38,295 nt of DNA from Coemansia sp. RSA 1804 (lineage: Eukaryota > Kickxellomycota > Kickxellomycetes > Kickxellales > Kickxellaceae). The stretch covers positions 1 to 38,295 of the forward strand of contig JANBTH010000088.1 of the NCBI GenBank assembly GCA_027578815.1. Reading direction: 5' to 3'. A model generated the notes under the pieces. The model did not search any database. It saw only the letters and a list, made by a program, of their open reading frames with translations, and had not been told where the DNA came from. This document shows, piece after piece, positions 30,242 to 38,295 of this stretch; position 1 is the stretch's first letter; each line of letters begins with the position of its first letter. Made by a program: the position numbers and the translations under genes.

Positions 30242-31522
30242 ATGGCAGAAACTGAGCAAACAGCAAAGCCGCAGCTGCCACCACGACCGCCACAGCCACC
30301 GTCGGAGCAGCCGTCGCAGCAGCCGCGGTCGCTGACTTGCAAATACTTTCCTATGACACTGTCCGAAACCGATCTGGACGCACTGGCGCCCGGCGAGTGG
30401 GTAACGGACGATGCGATTGACTTTTACTTTAGGTAAGCAGCAAAACAAGACAAAAAAATGCCGCAAGTGGGAGGAGGACACTTTGCTAAGTTGATCTCGC
30501 AACTCCCTCTTTGCCAATTTCCCCCAAATAAGAAAAAAGAGGGACGATCTAGAACTTTGCTGTCTTGAGGAGAGGCAATCGCACAGATGAGAAGTGGGAT
30601 GAGGAGAATAAACTAAATTGCACCTGACTTTTATTTTTATAACTGCTTCCCACCTGATTACTCAAAACAACGGGCTTTATCTGGTAGATATCTCAAACAC
30701 AGATACTTTCCCGATAACAAAAAGTACGTGTACATCACAGTGAAGCTGGCAATGCTGCTGACGACGCGGGCGGTGGAGAGCACATCGAGCCATATCCGGG
30801 ACCTTGCCAGCGACGCCAACGCCCTGGACTACGAGATGCAGTGTCTGCGCAAGCCCAAGAATATCCGGGTGGCGTTTCTGCCGATATTCGGAGACGGCCA
30901 CTGGTCGCTGCTGGTGTACCGGCGAGGAATCGGCAACCACAGCCACAGGCACCGCCGCAATGGGGAGAAAGAGGGGGAGGAGGAGGAATTGCCCGAGTTC
31001 CTGCACTTCAACTCGTACCTCAACAGCACGCGCGAGAACCACACGCAATGCGCGCGCACGGCGCTTATCAACCTGCTGTACGTGTTCCGCGAAAACGATC
31101 CGGACATGGTTATCTCAAAGGACTCGTACAAGCTGGTGGTCAAGAACTGTCCGCAGCAGACAAACGGCAACGACTGCGGCGTGTTCGTGTGCGCATACGC
31201 GTATATCCTGTCGGCGCGGATAGCTGCGCGCGAGGATACTCGTCGCACGGGAGGAGCGATCCACTCGATTGTGCGCCGCTTCTCGGGGATCGCTAACTCT
31301 GGTGCGTCGCCCTTGTCGGCGGACCACCGCGGCGCTTCGGATCGGCTGTCATTTGCCGAGAAGAATCCCGCCAAGGACTCGCCCCCCGATTCCGACGACG
31401 ATGCTGCGTGGAAGATCAAGGACAAGGACGCGATCTACCCGGACAGTATGCGCGATTACCTGATCAAGGTTATCTGCAAGTCCACAACCCCCACGTCCAA
31501 AAACCACAACGCCAGTCTGTAG
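30242..31522 (+). CDS. Second C48 (Ulp1/SENP8-like) peptidase, two exons, Asn in triad
   Basis: I join exon 30242-30432 to exon 30688-31522. The 255-base intron starts GTAAGC and ends GGTAG; splicing restores DFYFRYLKHRYF, matching the INFYWTFLERREF segment of the neighbouring peptidase. The product is 341 residues. After a Pro/Gln-rich N-terminus come GEWVTDDAIDFYF, GHWSLLVY with H135, HFNS with N172, and QQTNGNDCGVF with Q221 and C227. The usual catalytic Asp is therefore Asn172, which papain-type enzymes tolerate but is unusual for C48. A charged insert (about 147-167) lies between the His and Asn strands. The C-terminus repeats the neighbour's motif: W305-x5-D311-x2-Y314-P315-x2-M318-R319. 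It probably acts on SUMO, NEDD8 or another ubiquitin-like protein; which one is unknown. It is convergent with the PDAT gene, 200 bases away. Confidence 0.87.
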
Positions 31523-31722
31523 CAGAACGCTTGGCTTTATCCGTCTCAGAGCAGGCAGCTCACCTCCCCCCCCAGCACCCTTTCTTTTCCTTTTGGTCTG
31601 TTTGTTTGCTTTCCTGTTTGTTTAGTGGGGAGTTGCCAGCTATAACTATTTGCATACCAGCAACACGCCAAGCCAGCAGCCCCATTATCCCCCTCCTCCT
31701 CTTCCTTACACGCCTAATAGAA

Positions 31723-33723
31723 TCATGGAATGTTGATGCGCTTGGCAAACTCGAGTATGTCAGAGCTGAAGCGGTCGGTCAGCTTGTGGCCCTGGCCGGC
31801 AACGATGCGCAGGATGTCGGCGGTGGCATCGCGGTTGCCGAGGATGTTGATATGGTCGGCGGCAGCAGCCCCGCCCCTGATGTTCTTGAAGGCAGCAAGC
31901 GGACTGTGCGCAAACTCACGCGTAACAACGCGCACGCCATGCGGGTTGTAGAGCGGCTTGCGCCATCCGCTGGCACACATGTAGCCGAGCGACAGCAGCG
32001 GCACGGTGCCATCGCCTGGTCCGTTGACAATGCCAATATCGACGTTGGCCAGATGCGGACGCGAACGCTTGTGGATCCGCAGCGCCGGCGGTGCGCCGGT
32101 CTCCTCCTGCTGGAGATCGGCGGAATCGGCCGTGTAGTAGTAGGCGCGCTCAGTTGTCGCGCCGTGGCCGTACAGATAGAAGAGCGTCATGTCTGGCGCG
32201 TTCGGCAGCTGGTGCTGCAGCGGGTTGGTCCACACGCGGTGGTCGTCGGCATGCGCATCCATCTCGGCCTGCGTGCGGAAAACGCCAAAGCTGTAGTCGC
32301 GCTTCATCAGACGCAGCGCATCGCCGTCGAGTACGCGCTGCAGAAGCGCGAGTGCGCCATCCATCGTCTGGTTGGCGAGCCCGTCGGCATCGTCGTCGAA
32401 GCGGATCTGCGCGCCATACGACACGAGACGCTGCTCGTTTTGCGTCGCATTGGCGCCCTCGCGCGGCAGCCAGTCGTCGGGCGCGCCTTCGAGGTCGCCC
32501 CACACGGCATCGCCGCCCTTGGGCAGCAGCGACCCCAGCCCGGTCCACGACCGGAAGATCCGCGCCAACTCGTTGCGGTTCATGAAGTGCTCCAGCAGAT
32601 AGCTGGCCAGCGGCTGCACGGTCTCGCGCTGCTCTCCCGACAGAAGCGAAGCAAGCGTCTTTGGCACGCCCAGCGGTGTGCCGGCCAGCGAGACCACGGC
32701 CTCGATATGGTCGTTCACCCACCGACGCCCACCCTTGCCGCCCTTTGGCGACTCCACCCACTTCATGAAGTAGTGGATCACCTGCGATCCCATCGAGTGC
32801 GCTACCATCACTGTTTTCTTGCCGCTCACACGCAGCGACTGTTCGATGCGCCGCTGCAGTCCGCTGAAGTACTGGTCGCGCCGCTCCAGGTCGTAGTACG
32901 ATAGTCGCCAGTCGTACGCCGCCAGCTCCATATCCGTGCAATCGTATCCGAGCACCGCCAGGTTCTCGATGGCTTTGCCCCAGATCCAGTATCCGGTGAT
33001 GAAGTAGTCGGCTGCATCCAGCCCCTGCGCCGCGCGCACCTTGATGCCGTCGGGGTCCAGCCCAGTCTTCTTATCAAGCATCATGTGCCGCACCCAGTTC
33101 TCCTTGTCCAGCAGAATCGCCTTGAACATCGTTGATGTGCCCCACATCCGCTGCCGGAAATACGCGCGCGACTCGTTCCCTGTGCTCCAGCTCTCCAGCC
33201 CCGACGAGATGATCCCGGGCACGATGATCACGCTATGCTTCTTCTCAAGCGCCTCCTCCGCCACCAGCGTTAGCGCCGGCTCAAAGTCCTCGCTTGCCGC
33301 CTGTTGCTGCTGCTGCTGCTGCCCTTCCTTGCTGGCCCCCGGCGACAGCAGCTGCGAGACGTCGCGGATGAAATCGTCGGGCATCAGCGTGTCTGGCACC
33401 AGCGATGCGATCTCAAGGTCGCCGACGATCGCGTGGATCCTGCTTATGTGCGTGCTCTGCATTGGGTTGACATACACGACGCCTGTCAGCGTCACGAGAA
33501 ACCCGAGCGCAATGCCCAGTACAAAAAACCACCGTCGCCGCCTGACGCGTTGTTTCGGCTGCTGTTGTGATCCAGCCAACACTTCATTCTCGCTTTTGGT
33601 CTTGCTTTTGCTTTTGCTCTTGCTCTTACTTTTTCCTCGGTTGCGCAGAGCATTATTATTGTTGCTGTTGGTGTTGCTGTTCACGCTGGTGTTTGGCGCG
33701 CCCGTGTCTTCTGTTACAGTCAT
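31723..33723 (-). CDS. LRO1: Phospholipid:diacylglycerol acyltransferase (PDAT, Lro1 type)
   Basis: A 666-residue ER membrane enzyme that makes triacylglycerol by moving an acyl chain from the sn-2 position of a phospholipid to diacylglycerol (LCAT-like family). An N-terminal cytoplasmic tail carries a Lys-Ser dipeptide run and a basic stretch (RVRRRRW). One membrane span follows (about 65-85), then a lumenal catalytic domain. Visible landmarks are VIIVPGIISSGLESW, the lid region FRQRMWG, the nucleophile elbow AHSMGS with S310, D571 in GPGDGTVPLLS, and H624 in DHINILGN. Spacing and order match yeast Lro1. A Gln run lies near residues 136-142. The gene is intronless and unusually GC-rich compared with the left half of the window. 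It is divergent from the PUF60-like gene. Confidence 0.95.
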   Translation of the reverse strand: MTVTEDTGAPNTSVNSNTNSNNNNALRNRGKSKSKSKSKSKTKSENEVLAGSQQQPKQRVRRRRWFFVLGIALGFLVTLTGVVYVNPMQSTHISRIHAIVGDLEIASLVPDTLMPDDFIRDVSQLLSPGASKEGQQQQQQQAASEDFEPALTLVAEEALEKKHSVIIVPGIISSGLESWSTGNESRAYFRQRMWGTSTMFKAILLDKENWVRHMMLDKKTGLDPDGIKVRAAQGLDAADYFITGYWIWGKAIENLAVLGYDCTDMELAAYDWRLSYYDLERRDQYFSGLQRRIEQSLRVSGKKTVMVAHSMGSQVIHYFMKWVESPKGGKGGRRWVNDHIEAVVSLAGTPLGVPKTLASLLSGEQRETVQPLASYLLEHFMNRNELARIFRSWTGLGSLLPKGGDAVWGDLEGAPDDWLPREGANATQNEQRLVSYGAQIRFDDDADGLANQTMDGALALLQRVLDGDALRLMKRDYSFGVFRTQAEMDAHADDHRVWTNPLQHQLPNAPDMTLFYLYGHGATTERAYYYTADSADLQQEETGAPPALRIHKRSRPHLANVDIGIVNGPGDGTVPLLSLGYMCASGWRKPLYNPHGVRVVTREFAHSPLAAFKNIRGGAAAADHINILGNRDATADILRIVAGQGHKLTDRFSSDILEFAKRINIP
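33303..33321 (-). repeat. CAG/CTG repeat encoding poly-Gln in PDAT
   Basis: Consecutive TGC units on the plus strand read as a Gln run in the PDAT protein between the membrane span and the catalytic domain. Confidence 0.75.
33592..33629 (-). repeat. Hexanucleotide repeat encoding Lys-Ser dipeptides
   Basis: About six imperfect copies of a CTTTTG/CTCTTG unit, read on the minus strand as alternating Lys-Ser near residues 31-45 of PDAT. This makes the cytoplasmic tail strongly basic. Confidence 0.75.
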
Positions 33724-34064
33724 TCAGTGTTCTTGGGATATCGATCAAAAGAATAAAAATTAATTAAAGGAAAGCAGATGGAAAAGGAAAAAGAAAGATG
33801 GAATCTGTTCCGAGTTTATGAAGGATCCAAAAAAAAAAACTTAAGCTTTCAGCATTAGTGGATGAGAGGCTTTTTTCATTTCCGTACCATTGATTTCATT
33901 CTGTAGCGAATAAACGCCGGCTATTCTCTTGTTCTCTTGCCAGCGTTTATTGTTTTATTTTCATAGCTTGTTCTTTTTTTTCGCTTGTGTATAATATTAT
34001 ATTATTGTTCTTATTTCCATTTGATACATTCCAATTTCCCTTCTTCTCTAATAGAACCATAAAA
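33724..34064. promoter_or_regulatory. Divergent promoter region between PDAT and PUF60-like genes
   Basis: A 341-base region separates the two start codons and must carry both promoters. It contains an A-run near 33829-33838 and a 13-base inverted repeat with one mismatch (33909-33921 against 33939-33951). A pyrimidine-rich tract runs up to the PUF60-like start. Confidence 0.5.
33909..33951. repeat. 13-base inverted repeat in a bidirectional promoter
   Basis: The arm AATAAACGCCGGC (33909-33921) faces GCCAGCGTTTATT (33939-33951) across 17 bases, with one mismatch. The TAAACG core is loosely forkhead-like. It could be a paired protein-binding site or an RNA hairpin in the PUF60-like leader. 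Confidence 0.55.
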
Positions 34065-35646
34065 ATGAGCGAGCAAGAGCAGAGTGGTGGTGGCGTGCTT
34101 GCACCAGCTGTCAACGGGCAGCAGTCTGTTGCTGAAGACCAATCTAGTTCAGGTAATGCAGAATCAGCAGTCTCCTTGTCCTTGGTATCGGAGGGAATTC
34201 CTGCATTTCGTCAGCAGTGAGTGAAAGAGAGCAAGAAGAGCAAACCCACTTTACTAAACACACATCCTACTTGTCACCTCGCTGCTATTGTTGTTGTTGT
34301 TGTTTATCTTTCTTTGTCGGGTAGATGTGCAGCAGACCACGCTTGCCAACGGACTGACGCAGGCGCAGCAGGACAGCGTGGATCGGGCGCGGGCATACGC
34401 TCAGGAGCTGCAGCAGACGGTGTTCAAGGAAATCCTGGAAGCCGAGCGCAAGCGTAAGGAGGAGGAGACCAAACCCCCTCCAGGCACCGTGAATCCGGGC
34501 CTTCTGAGCGGAAGAATGGATCCGCGCAACGCGTCAGTAATGTCGCGCATCTACGTGGGATCGATCAACTTTGAGCTGACGGAAGAGCACATCCACCGCG
34601 TGTTTTCCGAATTCGGAACCGTGCGCAGCGTGAGCATGTCGAAGGATCCCGTGAGCGGACGCCACAAGGGGTTCGGGTTTGTGGAGTACGAGGTTCCGGA
34701 GGCCGCAGCGCTGGCGATGGACGCGATGAATGGGACGATGCTTGGCGGTCGTCAGCTGAAGATTGGCCGCCCTAATAATTACAATGTGGCTGTGGCCCAA
34801 GGTGGCTTTGACATGCCGCCAGCCGAACGTATCTACGTGGCTAATGTCAACGAGGCGATTGGCGAGGACAGTCTGCGCGAGATCTTTGCGCCCTTTGGCG
34901 ATGTCCGGGCGTGTGTGCTGGCTCCTGACATGGCTACGCTTAAGGGGCACAAGGGCTGGGGATTCATTGAGTTTGCAGATTCCGCGGCTGCTGACCAGGC
35001 TGCTGTTGCCATGAATGGCTTTTCGCTTGGCAACCTGGTGCTCCGTGTTGGCAAGTGCGTGGTTGGCGGCCCGTTGGGCGAGGGAATGGCTGCCTTGGAC
35101 TCGCTGGCCGCTTCGAGCTCTGAAGCGCCTTCGGGTTCGGCTCTCCTACAGCAGCAGCAACCACAGCCGGCAGTGCGTCCGCCTCAGCAGGTTGTGGATG
35201 TGGCAGCCAGCATCACCAAGAACATTATCGGTGCTTCTGGCGCAGCAGGTTCTTCCAGCTCTCATGCTACAGCTAGTGACAGCACACAGCACCAGCAGCC
35301 ATCCGTGACGGAGTCGCCGATTGTGCTTCTTGAAAACGTCGTGGGCGGTCGGGCTGAGGTTGACGATGAGCTTGCAGGCGACATGGCGGGCGAGGCCATG
35401 AAATGCGGCGGCATTGAGAAGGTTGTTGTGCATATTGCGTCGTCCCAGGAGCTGGCAGACCGTGCGAACATGATTTCTCATGAGGTGACTATCTTTATCC
35501 ACTACTCCGACTCAGAATCGGCTGCTGGCGCAATCGAGCTGTTTGACGGACGGTGGTTTGGTGGGCGCCAGATATCGGCTACCATGTATGATCTGGCCAG
35601 ATATCGCGTTCTTACCAGCGCCGACACCATGGTGTACATTCCATAA
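34065..35646 (+). CDS. PUF60: PUF60-like poly(U)-binding splicing factor (RRM-RRM-UHM)
   Basis: I join exon 34065-34152 to exon 34325-35646. The 172-base intron has a GTAATG donor and TCGGGTAG acceptor; the split codon gives Asp30, and the product is 469 residues. RRM1 (about 104-179) has RIYVGSINFEL and the RNP1-like KGFGFVEYEVPEAA, nearly word-for-word the animal PUF60 pattern. RRM2 (about 198-274) has RIYVANV and KGWGFIEF. After an Ala/Ser/Gln-rich linker comes a C-terminal U2AF-homology motif domain (about 362-469) with the diagnostic RWFGGR loop. PUF60 works with U2AF at polypyrimidine tracts during 3' splice-site recognition in the nucleus; the UHM binds ULM peptides such as those in SF3B1. 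It is divergent from PDAT. Recognition is strong; only the first exon rests on splice-site reasoning. Confidence 0.93.
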
Positions 35647-37350
35647 CTTTTTTTGCTACTTTTTGTGTGTGCAACAACAATATTGTGGATTGTGCTGATC
35701 TGTGTTGATCCATTTGATTATGTCGAGATGAAATGGAGGATTTTGTTAGAGTCAGCGGGACTTTTGATAATCCAGAAAGATGGACATCAATAAGGAATTG
35801 TGGTGGAGAAAGAAAAGTCCCTCACCCCCCAATCATCTAATAATGGTGGGCAATCGCACCCAAAGCCAAGGTTTTTTTCGGCAGGTCGTTTCTTCTCTCT
35901 TTTTTAGATTCCTGTATTTACTCCATAAACATGGGAGAAATAAAGCAAACAAGTGTCTTTGTTGTTGTTGTTTACGCAATGGGAGAATAATGGTTTTGTT
36001 TTTGTTTACGAATTTTGCGAGATATTGGGAGCTCGACTTCTTTTGTTCATTTTTTTTCCTCACTACCAGGACAACAGTGATCGGACTTGGAAAAAATAAA
36101 AATAAGGTGCAGAGCAGTGTCAGGTGAACACACAATGCCATGGCTAAGCATGTTTGCTAATGTTCTTTTCTTTTCCAACATTACCTCCTAATTGTTACCA
36201 GAAGGAGAGGTGGAAGGGCGTGAGCATGGACTGTTTCTTTTGGACGAGAACCAAGGAGACCTTTTTGTAGAGAAAGAGCTGGTTATGAAAAGGTTCTGCA
36301 ATGCTGAATGTTTTTTCTTTCTCCATTGTAATAACAGTTTGCAAAGTGGTTTTTTGGTGGTGATGCTCTTTTGTTGTTTTCTATCGGGTCACGACCCCTG
36401 GAATCTACCCCTACCCCCTCATTTTTTCTTTTGTGTCTGGTCAAGAGTTGTGAGCATAAAAATAAAGGAAACACGAATCTTGCTTTTTATTTCGTTTATG
36501 CTGTTCTGCGACAACAGTCCAAAGAAGAGGCTTTTTCGGAGAGTGAGCGGGTCATTTTGTGTGCTAGCGAATACATGCTCATTCCTATTGGTTTCACTTT
36601 TGTGGGTTCTTTATATTTCCAGAGCCACGGAATACTACGTACGGGGGTCGGAGGAAGAAGGCTGTTTGGGCGTTTTATTGCGCAAATGTGGGCGGGCGGG
36701 CTAGACGCTTTACTTTCTTCATTTCATTTTTGTTTGGCAACAGAATCAGCACAACAAATCGCCACATTGCCCTGCATGCACCCAGACATGGGCCTCCTCC
36801 TTACTCTTTTTCAACTCCATTCCATGAGTGAGTTGGTTGGTTAGTTGGCCTGCCCGGTGCATCTGCGGATTCATTCAGGCGACGCAGCTCTGCCTCTCAA
36901 CGCCCCAGTAAAAGCGCGTGAAAGAGAGAAGAGAATTGGCCGCAGGAAGGAGCGCGTAGGCGTGGTGACGGCTGCCTATGCTTGTGCTTGTTATTTCCAA
37001 GGCCAACCTTTCCTCCTCTCCCCCCCTTTGTGCACTCTGCTTCCTGTAGTTTCTACTCCCTCTTTTTTTCTATTCTGCTCTCCGCACTGAATGGGACGCA
37101 CTTGAAGACTTTGTTCCATAGGCACACTGCTCTAATAACGAAATCCTTTTTTCTTTCTTTCTTCTTCCCCCTCTCTCCATGCAAACGACAAACGCTTCTC
37201 TATCTGCCATCTCTGGTGCCTACCTTATTTTTTTCCACTTGTGATTGATTGATTGTGCCAAAATAAAGAGAAAGCTTGCGTGTGCTTTCCTTTCTTCTGG
37301 ACTAATAACTCTGTGAAAAAGAAGCTACAGTGCATACCATATCCCACAGG

Positions 37351-37383
37351 AACCACCACCACTGCCACCACCACCACTGCCAC
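37351..37383. repeat. CCA-type trinucleotide microsatellite
   Basis: Repeated ACC/CCA units interrupted by ACTGCC twice. It lies in non-coding DNA. Confidence 0.75.
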
Positions 37384-37652
37384 AAGCGTTTAGGTGTTCA
37401 TCGCTCGTGTCTATTCTTCTCACTTGCTAGAGTTGGAGGAAAAATAGCACCTTGTCCGTTCTATACTTTGTGCAATATCCTAAAGTTTTTCATTTCCCTG
37501 CCAGTCTTGCGTCAAGAGACAGCTGCAAAAAGCGTGCTTTTTTATTCTGGCATCACCTGTCCCCTCTATTATTATTTCTGGCATACCTTTTTGTCCTATT
37601 TTTAATTCTTAGCCACATCCGCCTTTGCTAAACCCATCTGCTGCACTGTCCG

Positions 37653-37677
37653 AAAGAAGGAAAGAAGGAAAGAAAGG
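37653..37677. repeat. GAAAGAAGG purine repeat
   Basis: Imperfect GAAA/GAAGG units form an all-purine tract of about 25 bases in the gene-free right flank. Confidence 0.65.
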
Positions 37678-38226
37678 ACGGACAAACTGGCATACCGGTC
37701 TATAGGCTATTTGTTCATTTGCACCTCTTTCCTGACCTTTTTTTGCTGTAACAGCAGCAGCATAAAAAAAAGAAACAAGGTGGTGACGCTATTTCTCTTT
37801 CTCCTTCTCCTCTCACGCCTCCCTTCCGATACAGAAGCGTGCTCTTGCTTCTGTGACCGCGCGCAGCATCAGCCGCCCCTTGCCGCCGCTTAAAAGGAAA
37901 TTCTGGCAGAATCGCCTCTCTCCTGAACAAACACCAGCGCTTGCCTTTCTTTTTCTCCCCTTTTCCTTTTCCCCGCCTCGGCTGCTCTGCTTTGCCGCCT
38001 TCCTTTTTGGCGCCGCCGATTCCCCTCCGCCTCGCGCGTCTGGCTCGAATATCCGCAAGACCTATCCGCACGTGCAAAACCCGACGCCCAGACTGCCACT
38101 GCTGCGAATACGCTGAGCAGTCCCGCCAAATAACCCTCTTTGCGCACGCTCTGCTGGTTTAGCTGCTTCTGCGCCTATTCCAGTCCGCCGCCGCAATTAG
38201 AAACAAGCAGAAAAGGCTCAGAGGCG

Positions 38227-38262
38227 CATTCATTCATTTATTTATTCGCTCATTCATTCATT
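38227..38262. repeat. CATT/TTTA tetranucleotide microsatellite
   Basis: Several CATT and TTTA units occur in a row, broken once by CGCT, right at the window end in non-coding DNA. Confidence 0.75.
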
Positions 38263-38295
38263 CCCTCGGCTGGCGTGCGTGCGCTGCGTGCATCC

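Larger units (their letters stand above)
35647..38295. other. 2.6 kb pyrimidine-rich region without a supported gene
   Basis: Downstream of the PUF60-like gene I find no domain-bearing reading frame. The longest frames (for example 36192-36704 and 36371-36844, plus) are rich in Phe, Leu, Cys and Ser, as expected from T-rich DNA read by chance. The plus strand is notably rich in CT tracts and CCCCT/AGGGG-like pentamers, with several simple repeats. This resembles a long promoter/5' leader of a plus-strand gene starting beyond the window, which is inference. Confidence 0.45.

Noticed and set aside
31408..32904. 498-codon plus-strand frame
   Set aside because: It starts inside the C48 peptidase exon in another frame and runs antisense through PDAT. 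The sequence has no family features, while PDAT on the other strand is unmistakable.
36192..36704. 170-codon plus frame in the right flank
   Set aside because: Phe/Leu/Cys/Ser-rich from T-rich DNA; no motif and no splice logic.
1..38295. Mobile elements or CRISPR-like arrays
   Set aside because: No transposase, reverse transcriptase or integrase motifs, no long terminal repeats and no spaced direct repeats were seen; the inverted repeats found are short and without coding content.

Overview
This window looks like nuclear DNA from a filamentous, probably early-diverging fungus. The genes carry few, short spliceosomal introns (about 105-255 bases) with GTAAGT/GTAAGC/GTAATG donors, and one has a clear TACTAAT branch-point-like motif. 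The gene set includes fungal-type ABCC transporters, an ELO elongase and a PDAT (Lro1-type) acyltransferase. It also includes genes usually missing from budding yeast: a PUF60-like splicing factor, a TRAIP-like RING ligase, SENP8-like peptidases and an HMMR-like coiled-coil protein. Intron poverty and gene content suggest Zoopagomycota/Kickxellomycotina or a related lineage. That placement is inference and I cannot confirm it from sequence alone.

Layout: (1) 1-9903 holds a head-to-head pair of full-length ABCC/MRP-type ABC transporters that share a 1.2 kb intergenic region. The left one runs off the window; the right one is complete and lacks the left one's intron. (2) 9983-15148, all on the minus strand, holds a mitochondrial J-domain protein, an ELO-family elongase with a QxxHH histidine box, a 1.4 kb non-coding gap, and a two-exon TRAIP-like RING/coiled-coil E3 ligase. 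(3) 15611-21413 holds two tandem DHA1-type MFS transporters (minus) and a MATE transporter (plus) that shares a promoter region with the second MFS gene; an aldo-keto reductase follows convergently (21718-22737). (4) 23873-31522, all on the plus strand, holds a 1226-residue coiled-coil protein with an HMMR/RHAMM-like C-terminus and two tandem C48 (Ulp1/SENP8-like) peptidases. (5) 31723-35646 holds a PDAT gene and, divergently, a PUF60-like splicing factor. (6) 35647-38295 has no gene I can support. It is pyrimidine-rich and carries simple repeats.

The left part therefore packs five multidrug-type membrane transporters and an aldo-keto reductase into about 22.7 kb, like an export/detoxification neighbourhood. 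Mitochondrial, lipid and ubiquitin genes lie between them, so it is not a classic biosynthetic cluster. From about 23.9 kb rightwards the coding sequence becomes visibly richer in GC. The observations most worth a second look are the paired C48 peptidases (one with Asn at the third triad position, both ending in a spaced W-x5-D-x2-YP-x2-MR motif), the HMMR-like protein in a fungus, and the ABCC pair with intron presence/absence, a local tract of near-identity and doubly degenerate NBD1 sites. I found no transposon, CRISPR array, tRNA or rRNA.
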